Shown here one piece after another: positions 33,664 through 40,995 of a DNA stretch of 41,127 bases. Position numbers and translations under genes: made by a program. Position 1 is the first letter of the stretch. The number at the start of each line of letters is the position of its first letter. The notes under the pieces were generated by a model. It saw nothing but the letters and a program-made list of their open reading frames with translations, had not been told where the DNA came from and did not search any database. Where the stretch lies: the NCBI GenBank assembly GCA_019428905.1, contig JAHYJN010000020.1, positions 1 to 41,127 on the forward strand, in the 5' to 3' direction. This DNA is from Candidatus Brevefilum sp. (GTDB taxonomy: Bacteria; Chloroflexota; Anaerolineae; Anaerolineales; Anaerolineaceae).

Positions 33664-34059
33664 ATGAAGAAAATATGGCCGTGGATTATTGGTTTTGGGT
33701 TAATTCTAATTATTGGATTGGTGTTCCTGTTGGGCTTGAGTTTCTTGCGCATCCAGGGTATGCCAATGAACTGGATTAATGGAGGTAGCAATGCTTGGAG
33801 TGATGGTTATTGGAATCACCATGGTTTACGATGGGGTGTCCCGATGATGGGTTTATTCGGTGGGTTGCTAATGTTTATTTTCGCTTTGGGTCTTCTGGGT
33901 TTGACGGTTGGGGGCATCGTTTTATTAGTACGAGCGTTACAACAGCCCAGCCATAACAGCTCTGACTTCCTGGCGAGACATTGTGAACATTGTGGTAAGA
34001 AAGTTTCTCCGGATTGGCAGGTTTGCCCATATTGTGGTGAATCACTGAAAGGTGACTGA
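33664..34059 (+). CDS. membrane protein with C-terminal zinc ribbon
   Basis: 131 residues. Two membrane segments, about 8-28 and 60-90. Between them an exposed loop rich in Trp, Asn, His and Met (GGSNAWSDGYWNHHGLRWGVPMMG). After the second segment a cytoplasmic zinc ribbon: CEHCGKKVSPDWQVCPYCGESL (about 106-127). GGAAGAAGG precedes the ATG. Four bases separate its stop from the next gene, so these are co-translated. It could link an outer metal-binding loop to a cytoplasmic zinc site; function unknown. Confidence 0.72.
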   Translation: MKKIWPWIIGFGLILIIGLVFLLGLSFLRIQGMPMNWINGGSNAWSDGYWNHHGLRWGVPMMGLFGGLLMFIFALGLLGLTVGGIVLLVRALQQPSHNSSDFLARHCEHCGKKVSPDWQVCPYCGESLKGD

Positions 34060-34063
34060 TTAG

Positions 34064-34312
34064 ATGCCTTGCGGTGGCATGCGCTCTTCATTAACAAATC
34101 TGTTGAGGACAAGGGTGGATCTGGATTCTCCATCACAACTAAAAGAATCTGATCCGATGACAGCCTGTCCGGATTGTGGCTGGAAGATCACCAATGATTT
34201 TCATTGGTGCCCGCAGTGTGGTGTGCGGATCAAACCTATTCAATGTACCTTTTGTAGTGGGTGGGTCCCGCAGGGCATGGATTCGTGCCCGCGCTGTGGT
34301 GCGCCTGCGTGA
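34064..34312 (+). CDS. double zinc-ribbon protein, copy 2
   Basis: 82 residues from ATG 34064, chosen because GAAAGGTG lies nine bases before it; an internal ATG at 34157 (MTACPDCGW) is possible. Four CxxC pairs (CPDC, CPQC, CTFC, CPRC) form two zinc ribbons. The last 50 residues match copy 1 at 32583 closely. Its N-terminal 31 residues differ from copy 1. The pair flanks the secreted and membrane protein genes, which suggests duplication around them. Followed by a hairpin and the response regulator. Confidence 0.72.
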   Translation: MPCGGMRSSLTNLLRTRVDLDSPSQLKESDPMTACPDCGWKITNDFHWCPQCGVRIKPIQCTFCSGWVPQGMDSCPRCGAPA

Positions 34313-34337
34313 TGTAAATTTCAAAACACGCAATTTC

Positions 34338-34371
34338 AATCGGGCACAGGATATTATTCTGTGCCCGATTT
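34338..34371 (+). terminator. hairpin between zinc-ribbon genes and the response regulator
   Basis: AATCGGGCACAG, nine bases, CTGTGCCCGATTT. A perfect 12-bp stem with a short T tract. It may partly separate the zinc-ribbon transcript from the two-component genes. Confidence 0.7.
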
Positions 34372-34397
34372 AGGTAAAATTGAAGTAACCTACAAAA

Positions 34398-35159
34398 ATG
34401 GAAATTACTCAGCCTGCCCATCTTCCAACAGCAGGGCTGATTGACCAGTTACAAAAAGTGACCAGGGATGTGACGGTGAACGGGAAAATATTGATTGTTG
34501 ATGATGAGGATGACATCCGAGAACTCCTGCTGGCTTACCTGGAAAAGGAGGGCTACCAGGTTTCACAGGCTGCCGACGGCCATGAAGCGCTGAAAGTTGC
34601 CCGAGAGAGCAGCCCGGATGTGGTGATTCTAGATATTATGCTGCCGAAGATGAGCGGGTTGGAAGTACTTTCCACGCTGCGGCACGAATCGGATGTGTAT
34701 GTGATCATGTTGACTGCAAGGACTGAGGAAGTTGATAAACTGGTCGGTCTCAATATGGGCGCCGATGACTACTTGACAAAGCCGTTCTCCCCGCGTGAGC
34801 TGGTTGCCCGGGTCAACGCCGCCTTTCGCCGTCTGACCCACCAGCCAACGGGTACAGAAAAAGGGCTTTACCGGACAGCCCATGTCCGCCTGGATGAGAG
34901 CGCACATAAAGCCTGGGCGGATGGCGAATTATTGGATTTGACCGCGATCGAATTTGACCTGCTGCTGACTTTGATGATGCACAACGGCCAGGCGCTGACG
35001 CGTGAACAAATGCTGGAACACGTGTGGGGAACCACTTATTACGGTGAAACGCGCGTTGTGGATGTGCATGTTGGCCATATCCGCAAAAAACTAGGGAACC
35101 GGTTTATTAACACCGTGTGGGGCGTGGGCTATCGCTTTGAAGATGAGCGGGTGGCGTGA
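34398..35159 (+). CDS. OmpR-family response regulator
   Basis: 253 residues. Receiver domain from about 29 (GKILIVDDEDDIRELL): acidic pocket Asp35/Asp36, phosphoacceptor Asp79 in VVILDIMLPKMSG, Thr in MLTART and Lys128 in YLTKPFSPREL. Winged-helix DNA-binding domain at about 160-250, with LDLTAIEFDLLLTLMMHNGQALTREQML and TRVVDVHVGHIRKKL, is the OmpR/PhoB type. The first 28 residues are extra compared with most relatives, and a GTG at about 34473 (VTVNGKIL) could be the true start. It overlaps the kinase gene by one base. It probably regulates nearby zinc-ribbon genes or itself; no direct repeats that would prove a site were fixed. Confidence 0.93.
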   Translation: MEITQPAHLPTAGLIDQLQKVTRDVTVNGKILIVDDEDDIRELLLAYLEKEGYQVSQAADGHEALKVARESSPDVVILDIMLPKMSGLEVLSTLRHESDVYVIMLTARTEEVDKLVGLNMGADDYLTKPFSPRELVARVNAAFRRLTHQPTGTEKGLYRTAHVRLDESAHKAWADGELLDLTAIEFDLLLTLMMHNGQALTREQMLEHVWGTTYYGETRVVDVHVGHIRKKLGNRFINTVWGVGYRFEDERVA

Positions 35160-36337
35160 TGCGCTTTTTCAAGAACCGTTTGTTTTGGAAATTCTTTTTT
35201 TCTTACTTTATCCTGATTTTAATCAGCCTGGTTGTCCTTATGGTTTTGATCAGAGTCTTGTTGCCGGGGATCTTTGACAGTTACCTAGGCAGTATGACGC
35301 GGCTTTTTTCACGCTATGGGATGGATGAAGCCGGTCATATGGGCACCGGTGGGCATGGATTGCGGATGATGGGCTGGTCGGTGCTGTATACCGATCTATT
35401 CGAGATATTTAACCAGATTATCCTGGAGGCGGCGTTGTTTGCTTTGCTGCCGTCCGTCGTGATTGCCCTGGGCGTGAGCGCAGTCATGAGCCATCAGTTT
35501 GTCAGACCGCTGCGCCAGATGGCACGTGCGGCAGATCGTATCGCGGATGGCCATTATGAAGAACGCTTACCGCAGGCTGAACATCAACTCGAATCACAGG
35601 ATGAGCTGGAACGGCTGGCGGCGCGTTTCAACCGCATGACTGCCCAGTTGGAACAGGTTGAGGATATGCGCCAAAAACTGATCGGGGATGTGGCGCATGA
35701 ATTGCGCACCCCGCTGACGGTGATCAAGGGTTCCCTGGAGGGGCTGATGGATGGGGTCTTACCAACGGATGCATCCACGTATGAACGGATTTACCGCCAG
35801 GTTGACCGGCTGGATCGGCTGGTGAATGAACTGCAGGAACTGAACCGGATTGAGGAAGGTGTGCTAGAGCTCGAGCTTGGGGCTGTTGATCTTCAGAAAT
35901 TCTTGACAAACCTAATCCAGACCATGCAGGTGAATTTTACGACCAAAAATGTTGCGTTAAACCTTGATCTACCCGATGGATCGTTGATAGCCTTAGCGGA
36001 CCAGGACCGGTTGGACCAGGTGATGTTTAACCTGCTGAGCAATGCGCTGCGCTCCACACCCAGCGGCGGGAGGGTCTCGGTCAAGGGGGAAAGATTGGCA
36101 GGTGCAGTGCGCATCAGTGTGGAGGACACCGGCGTGGGGATTGCGCCGGAGCACCTGGAGAAGGTGTTTGCCCGGTTTTACCGCGTGGATGATTCCCGGT
36201 CGCGGCAGGCTGGGGGAAGCGGGATTGGGTTAACCGTTGCCAAAAAGCTGGTTGAGGCGATGGGCGGCCGTATTTGGGCGGAAAGCGCCGGGTTGGGTCA
36301 GGGGGCAGCCTTCCGCTTTACCTTGCCGTTGGCATAA
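35159..36337 (+). CDS. BaeS-like sensor histidine kinase
   Basis: 392 residues from the ATG of a TGATG junction (a GTG at 35156 is also possible). Two membrane segments, about 11-35 and 88-112, enclose a short outer loop (36-87) with notable His and Met: YGMDEAGHMGTGGHGLRMMGW. Then HAMP (about 113-165), dimerisation helix with phospho-His180 in LIGDVAHELRTPLTVIKGS, and ATPase domain with N box (MFNLLSNALRST), G1 (EDTGVGIAP), F box (FARFYRVDDSRS) and G2 (GGSGIGLTVAKKLVEAMGG). The metal-ligand-rich loop suggests metal or envelope stress sensing, an inference. It is the cognate partner of the response regulator. Confidence 0.93.
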   Translation: MRFFKNRLFWKFFFSYFILILISLVVLMVLIRVLLPGIFDSYLGSMTRLFSRYGMDEAGHMGTGGHGLRMMGWSVLYTDLFEIFNQIILEAALFALLPSVVIALGVSAVMSHQFVRPLRQMARAADRIADGHYEERLPQAEHQLESQDELERLAARFNRMTAQLEQVEDMRQKLIGDVAHELRTPLTVIKGSLEGLMDGVLPTDASTYERIYRQVDRLDRLVNELQELNRIEEGVLELELGAVDLQKFLTNLIQTMQVNFTTKNVALNLDLPDGSLIALADQDRLDQVMFNLLSNALRSTPSGGRVSVKGERLAGAVRISVEDTGVGIAPEHLEKVFARFYRVDDSRSRQAGGSGIGLTVAKKLVEAMGGRIWAESAGLGQGAAFRFTLPLA

Positions 36338-36370
36338 TGCATTTGGATCGACTTCACTTTATAAGGTTGT

Positions 36371-36495
36371 CTTGCTGCTGAAGCGTGGAGGGGTGGTTTG
36401 GTGGCAAATATCTTGATGGTGGGTTGGCGGTAAATCTGTGTCAACCGATCGATTTTGATTGGTTACACATCTTTTAAGTTAGCCGCCAACCCACC
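36371..36495. repeat. nested palindromes between convergent genes
   Basis: CTTGCTGCTGAAGCGTGGAG followed by GGGTGGTTTGGTGGCAAA (36371-36408) is a partial copy of the palindromic element at 29714 and 33000. Then GGTGGGTTGGCGG (36418-36430) pairs with its exact complement at 36483-36495, enclosing TGTGTCAACC/GGTTACACA arms. It lies between the kinase (+) and the LLM oxidoreductase (-) stops and could end both transcripts. Confidence 0.65.
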
Positions 36496-36501
36496 CACGT
36501 C

Positions 36502-37374
36502 TTATATTTGCAGCCCCAAGGCGTCTGCGTAGCGGGTGATGGCGTGGATATGTTCCTTGGGGGTGGTGAACCCTGCGCCCATGGTGATCACGGTCAGGTG
36601 GGTTGCACCGGCTAACGCCCAGCCTTCTGCTAATGCGCGCCAGACGGAAGGATCACCGTTTTCGTAGCGCAGGCGTGGTTCGATGCCAATCTCGCTCAGG
36701 TTGCGCCCTTCTGGTTCAAGGTATGCACCTAGTTTTGCCAGGGCTTGTGCCGCGTCCTTAGCAGAGCGGTAATTAGGCAGCCACCCATCCCCCAGCCTGG
36801 CGATACGCTGCAGGACGGGGTCCGCATGCCCGCCAAACCACAGCGGGATCGGACGCTGAACGGGGAGCGGGTTTAACCCGGCATCCGGGATGGAGTGCCA
36901 GCGGCCTGCAAAGGTGACCAGTTCCTCGGTCCACAGCTTGCGCAAGACCTGCACCTGCTCCTCGATGCGGGCGCCACGGTTCTGGAAGTCTTTGTTTTGG
37001 GCAGTATATTCGACCTTGTTCCAGCCCAAGGCAACGCCTAAACGCAGCCGTCCCTGGCACAGCACGTCGAGTGTGGCGGCTTGTTTGGCAAACAGGACCG
37101 TCTCGCGTTGGGGCAGGATGATGATGCCGGTGATGAAGGATAAGCGCTGGGTCAGCCCGGCCAGGTAGCTGAACAGGAGCAGCGGCTCCTGGAAGGGGTC
37201 CGTATAGGTATAGGGACCTGACCATCCCCCCGGCCGGTCAGGGTTGGCCCCCAGCAGGTGGTCATAAGCCAGCAGGTGGGTATAGCCCAGGTCCTCGGCG
37301 GCCTGGGCGAAATCCTTGATCGCCAGCGGGTCACTGGGGAACTCGGTTTGGGGAAAGACGACGCCTATTTTCAT
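36502..37374 (-). CDS. LLM-class (F420-type) oxidoreductase
   Basis: 290 residues. Luciferase-like TIM barrel: MKIGVVFPQTEF, AQAAEDLGYTHLLAYDHLLG, LSFITGIIILPQRETVLFAKQAATLDVLCQGRLRLGVALGWN, and RPIPLWFGGHADPVLQRIARLGDGWLP. This combination fits the F420-dependent branch (TIGR03619-like) more than FMN luciferases, but the cofactor cannot be proved from sequence. F420 enzymes are known in Chloroflexota. AGGAGGAATTT directly precedes the ATG. Monocistronic. Confidence 0.9.
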   Translation of the reverse strand: MKIGVVFPQTEFPSDPLAIKDFAQAAEDLGYTHLLAYDHLLGANPDRPGGWSGPYTYTDPFQEPLLLFSYLAGLTQRLSFITGIIILPQRETVLFAKQAATLDVLCQGRLRLGVALGWNKVEYTAQNKDFQNRGARIEEQVQVLRKLWTEELVTFAGRWHSIPDAGLNPLPVQRPIPLWFGGHADPVLQRIARLGDGWLPNYRSAKDAAQALAKLGAYLEPEGRNLSEIGIEPRLRYENGDPSVWRALAEGWALAGATHLTVITMGAGFTTPKEHIHAITRYADALGLQI

Positions 37375-37496
37375 AAATTCCTCCTCTTAATGAGTTAATT
37401 GAGGTTTTTTAGGAGCAAATCAACCAGCTCTTTTATATTTTATCTTAAGGTTTAACCGATCGCTACTTTCCAAATAAAACGGCTATGCCCGGAAGG

Positions 37497-39164
37497 TCAG
37501 AAGGCAAACAAAACGCCCTGCGGCAGGATCAAGGCATACAACAGGGCTGCCTGGAGGAGGCTGACGATCCAGGTTTGGTGAATGAAAAATTTCATTAAGC
37601 GCCCCACAAGCAGGATAATGGCAAGAATTAACAGCCCATGCAGACCGCTCAGCATGCCAGAAAGCGAACCCAGGAAGCCCATTACAAGCGTGTAGAGAAA
37701 GAAGGGGGTCAAACCGACGATGGCTAAGGTAAAGGAAGCCCACGTCAATCGCCGGCCGGATTTATGCCTGAAGGCATCCAGCATGAGTAGTTCCTTTTCA
37801 CCGATCCAGAACCCCAATGCTGTGAACGGTGTGAAAATAACCAGCCAAACCAAGCGCTGGTTGGGGGAGATCACATAAAACAGGCCGCTGCGGGTGAAGA
37901 TGATGCACGCCAATAAAATTAGGCCCCACACAAGAAAACCGAGTAAGGTTATGATCCCTGATGTTGGCGAGGCCTTCTTTGTCGATTTGAACGGCATTTT
38001 TCCCTCGGTTCCCGGGACTTTACCGATCCGATACAGGACCCACATCACAATTCCGTACCCGCCGATAAAGCCGACATAGATCATGTTAAATACTGGTAAA
38101 CCCAATGGGATTAGGAAGAAAATCCCGGAGAGGAGGACGGCGGCGGGCACAGTCACCAGCCAGAGTATAAGTTTTCCCCGGATGAATGTCATCAGGCGCC
38201 GGATCTTGACCGAGGAAGGGGGTGCCGGGATGGTTGGCCTGGATTGGATCAGGTAAATTGGAGCTGAGATCAAGGTGCCAAACAGTCCCAACAAGGTCAG
38301 GGCGCCAAAGCCGTAATAACCAGCGAAGGACACAGGTCTCTGGGTGGTCATTAAGCCCAGCTCGTCTAATTGTGACAAGGCTTGCTGAAGCAGCCGGGTT
38401 GAATAGATTTCGTAATTATGGAAGAGCCTCGGCAGGATCGTCAATTTACGCGCAAAAGGTCGTTCGGCACCTGCTGAACCTTTGGTAAGGTGGTCATGGA
38501 GTGCTTGGGCCGCGTGCGGGGTGAGGATATCATCCCATTCACCCGAAAAAAGCAAGATGTCAGCGGCAGGTGTGTTTTTATCGAGGGATTGCACCCAATC
38601 CAGCTCGGCATCACTGGTGCCGGTGAAAAACTCAGCCTGGAGGTTGGTGCCTAAGTTGATCTGGGTTCCCACCAGAATTAAGGCCGTTGGGGGCGCAGGA
38701 TCCAGAACTGCCGATTGGACGGCTACACGGGCCCCCAGGCTGTGTCCAAAATAGAGAATTTGATCATCGGATAACCCGGATGAGGATTTAAAGGTTTCTT
38801 TTGCTGAAATCACCTGGTATGCTAAGCGATCGGTGCTGGCATTATCAAATCCCAATGAGCCATCCGATCGACCGTGGCCGGAGAAATCGAAGGTGAAGAT
38901 ATGGGCACCAGCTTCGCGGAAAATCCGTGCGGCGGGGCGCATGGCGATCTGGTCGCTGCCAAAACCCTCTAACAGCAACACGCCGATTGGCAAGTCTCCG
39001 GGCATATATGTGCCGTGCAATGCTTCCCCTGATGAGTCCTGAAATTTTACTGTTTGTTGATCAGTAAAGGCTTTGTTCAAGTGGATTAAGCCAATTAAAC
39101 CAACTGCGAGGATGAGAAAATTGATCAATAGCAAAGCAAGTTTTGGCGCTGGAATTTTCATCAT
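37497..39164 (-). CDS. alpha/beta hydrolase fused to a multi-pass membrane domain
   Basis: 555 residues. One N-terminal membrane segment (about 9-28), then an outer alpha/beta-hydrolase domain of about 240 residues: oxyanion region LLLEGFGSDQIAMRPAARIF, FDFSGHGRSDG, nucleophile elbow YFGHSLGARVA (Ser), acid in FSGEWDDILTP and His in LPRLFHNYEI. From about 283 the protein becomes a membrane domain with about seven segments to the C terminus. This joining is unusual; most hydrolases of this type are single-domain. Substrate unknown, perhaps a lipid or a cell-surface ester. The start MMK has two adjacent ATG codons; the ribosome site is weak (GAGAAT). AT-rich DNA lies upstream. Confidence 0.83.
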   Translation of the reverse strand: MMKIPAPKLALLLINFLILAVGLIGLIHLNKAFTDQQTVKFQDSSGEALHGTYMPGDLPIGVLLLEGFGSDQIAMRPAARIFREAGAHIFTFDFSGHGRSDGSLGFDNASTDRLAYQVISAKETFKSSSGLSDDQILYFGHSLGARVAVQSAVLDPAPPTALILVGTQINLGTNLQAEFFTGTSDAELDWVQSLDKNTPAADILLFSGEWDDILTPHAAQALHDHLTKGSAGAERPFARKLTILPRLFHNYEIYSTRLLQQALSQLDELGLMTTQRPVSFAGYYGFGALTLLGLFGTLISAPIYLIQSRPTIPAPPSSVKIRRLMTFIRGKLILWLVTVPAAVLLSGIFFLIPLGLPVFNMIYVGFIGGYGIVMWVLYRIGKVPGTEGKMPFKSTKKASPTSGIITLLGFLVWGLILLACIIFTRSGLFYVISPNQRLVWLVIFTPFTALGFWIGEKELLMLDAFRHKSGRRLTWASFTLAIVGLTPFFLYTLVMGFLGSLSGMLSGLHGLLILAIILLVGRLMKFFIHQTWIVSLLQAALLYALILPQGVLFAF

Positions 39165-39434
39165 ATATTCTCAAGGACTGTGTGCAAAGGTTTATCCTGA
39201 TTATACAGGACAATATTGGATAATTTCCTGGGGAATTTCATCGAAAACAAATTTTGTTGAGGTTTTAAAAAATTAATATTCAAACAATAAAAATCAATAA
39301 AACGAATGATATACTTAATAATTGTAAAGAATAGGTTAATATTATTGAACACAGAAAATTCTAGAAGAATCATGGTAGAATTTATTTCGTTATTTTTTTA
39401 ATCAACAATAGACACTATTTAAAAGGAGATTGTT
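39165..39434. other. AT-rich divergent promoter region
   Basis: No gene. Strongly AT-rich (about 39240-39420) between the hydrolase (-) and the DUF4282 gene (+). TAGAAT near 39375-39380 could be a -10 box for the latter. No repeat seen. Confidence 0.35.
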
Positions 39435-39755
39435 ATGAACTTCAAAAATTTTCTCAGTTTTGAGCGGATGATCACCCCCATCATCATTAAGGTTTTGTTT
39501 TACATTGGGCTGATCGGCAGCGCCCTTGGCGGTCTTGTGTTTTTCTTTACGACCGCGTTTGTCGGTATCAGCTACAAAGGTTTTGGACAAATCTTGTGGG
39601 GATTTATCCTGGGGTTGCTCGGCGGTTTGCTGATTATTTTCCTGGGCGTTTTGATGACCCGCATCTATGCTGAGCTGTTGATCCTGGTGTTCCAGATCAA
39701 CGAATCGCTGACCGACATCAAAATGTTGCTGCAAGAGAAATCGTCAATCGAGTAG
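39435..39755 (+). CDS. DUF4282 membrane protein
   Basis: 106 residues. Two long hydrophobic segments, about 15-42 and 52-76, after the typical opening FLSFERMITPIIIKVLFYIGLIGS and before a helical tail (IYAELLILVFQINESLTDIKMLL). This order is that of the DUF4282 family of small bacterial membrane proteins, function unknown. AAAAGGAG is well placed before the ATG. Confidence 0.83.
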   Translation: MNFKNFLSFERMITPIIIKVLFYIGLIGSALGGLVFFFTTAFVGISYKGFGQILWGFILGLLGGLLIIFLGVLMTRIYAELLILVFQINESLTDIKMLLQEKSSIE

Positions 39756-39756
39756 G

Positions 39757-39895
39757 CGTAGAAGACCGAAGATCGGAGACGGAAGACCGGGAAAATTAAA
39801 GCCCGTCTCCTGTCTCCCGTCATCCGTCTCCTGTCCGAATACCTAATACCCAATACCCACTCACTACTAACTACTCACGATCTTGTACAATCCAT
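39757..39895. repeat. purine/pyrimidine-rich repeat block
   Basis: GAAGACCGAAGATCGGAGAC and related purine-rich units (39763-39795) are followed by pyrimidine-rich CCCGTCTCCTGTCTCCCGTC, their rough complement, then TACCTAATACCCAATACCC (39841-39859), the repeat type also seen at 2625 and 4070. No gene. Confidence 0.6.
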
Positions 39896-39930
39896 TGACG
39901 TCATAATTGGGATCGGGTATTCTGCTGTTT

Positions 39931-40938
39931 ATGAAGATGATAGCCACAGCACGTGCCCATCCCAATATCGCCTTTATCAAGTTCTGGGGGCTGGAAGACG
40001 AGTTGAACCGTATCCCGGCCAACGGGTCGCTTTCGATGAATATCGCCCCTCTGGCGACCACGACCACGGTTGAATTTGACAGCGATTTAAAGGAAGACGC
40101 CCTCACCCTGAACGGTGTAAAGGTGACGGGTGAAAGTTTACTGCGCGCCCAGCATTTCATGGATCGCATCCGCCGCCTGGCGGGTGAAACCGTTTATGCG
40201 CGCATCCACAGCGAGAACAATTTCCCGATGGGGGTTGGGCTGGCTTCCTCAGCATCCGGGTTTGCTGCCCTGGCGCTGGCCGGGACTACCGCGTTGGGAC
40301 TAGATCTTTCAGAGCGAGCGCTTTCTGGCCTGGCGCGCTTTGGTTCTGGCTCCGCCTGCCGCTCCATCCCCGGCGGGTTTGTCGAATGGCTGGTCGATCC
40401 TATGAACGGTGAATCTTACGCCCAATCGATGGCCCCACCCGAACACTGGGACCTGGCTGACTGCATCGTCGTTCTGAGCGATGATCACAAGGCAGTGGGT
40501 TCAGAAGTCGGGATGCGTTCTGCCCACAGCAGCCCTTTGCAGGACGCCCGGGTACGGGATGCTGACCGGCGGCTGGAAGCGTGCCGCCAGGCCATCCTTA
40601 AACGTGATTTTGCCCGACTGGCCAGGGTCACCGAACTGGACAGCAACCTGATGCATGCCGTGATGATGACGTCCGACCCACCCCTGTATTACTGGCATCC
40701 TCAATCCCTGGCGGTGATGAAGGCAGTCAAAGCCTGGCAAGGGGAGGGACTTCAGGTCACCTTTACGCTAGATGCCGGGCCGAATGTGCATGTGATCACT
40801 CCCCAAGAGAACGTGGAGGAGATAAGCCAGTGCCTGCGCCGGATGCCGGGCGTGCTCGATGTGCTGATCGCTGTCCCTGGTGGGCCGGCAGAGTTGGTGG
40901 ACGAGACTGGTTATCTGAGGTGCGAAAGGTATAATTAA
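39931..40938 (+). CDS. mevalonate diphosphate / phosphate decarboxylase
   Basis: 335 residues from ATG 39931 (MKMIATARAHPNIAFIKFWG); a second ATG lies two codons on. GHMP-kinase fold enzyme that makes the isoprenoid C5 unit by ATP-dependent decarboxylation. Motifs: HPNIAFIKFWG, PANGSLSMN, the P-loop PMGVGLASSASGFAALALA, SGSACRSIPGGFVEW and FTLDAGPNVHV with the catalytic Asp. The motif normally reading KYWGK has Leu21 in place of the second Lys. Roseiflexus (Chloroflexota) is known to use a decarboxylase acting on mevalonate 5-phosphate with isopentenyl phosphate kinase, so this enzyme might use the monophosphate; sequence alone does not decide. No other mevalonate gene is in the window. Confidence 0.9.
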   Translation: MKMIATARAHPNIAFIKFWGLEDELNRIPANGSLSMNIAPLATTTTVEFDSDLKEDALTLNGVKVTGESLLRAQHFMDRIRRLAGETVYARIHSENNFPMGVGLASSASGFAALALAGTTALGLDLSERALSGLARFGSGSACRSIPGGFVEWLVDPMNGESYAQSMAPPEHWDLADCIVVLSDDHKAVGSEVGMRSAHSSPLQDARVRDADRRLEACRQAILKRDFARLARVTELDSNLMHAVMMTSDPPLYYWHPQSLAVMKAVKAWQGEGLQVTFTLDAGPNVHVITPQENVEEISQCLRRMPGVLDVLIAVPGGPAELVDETGYLRCERYN

Positions 40939-40958
40939 TCAATCAATTTAACACTGTT

Positions 40959-40982
40959 CCCATGCGGATAATGCCGCATGGG
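40959..40982. promoter_or_regulatory. hairpin before the rseP start
   Basis: CCCATGCGG, ATAATG, CCGCATGGG, then GTTTGAGG. A 9-bp stem ending four bases before the GAGG ribosome site. It may end the decarboxylase transcript, or influence rseP translation. The T tract is too short to decide. Confidence 0.5.
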
Positions 40983-40995
40983 GTTTGAGGAAAAT

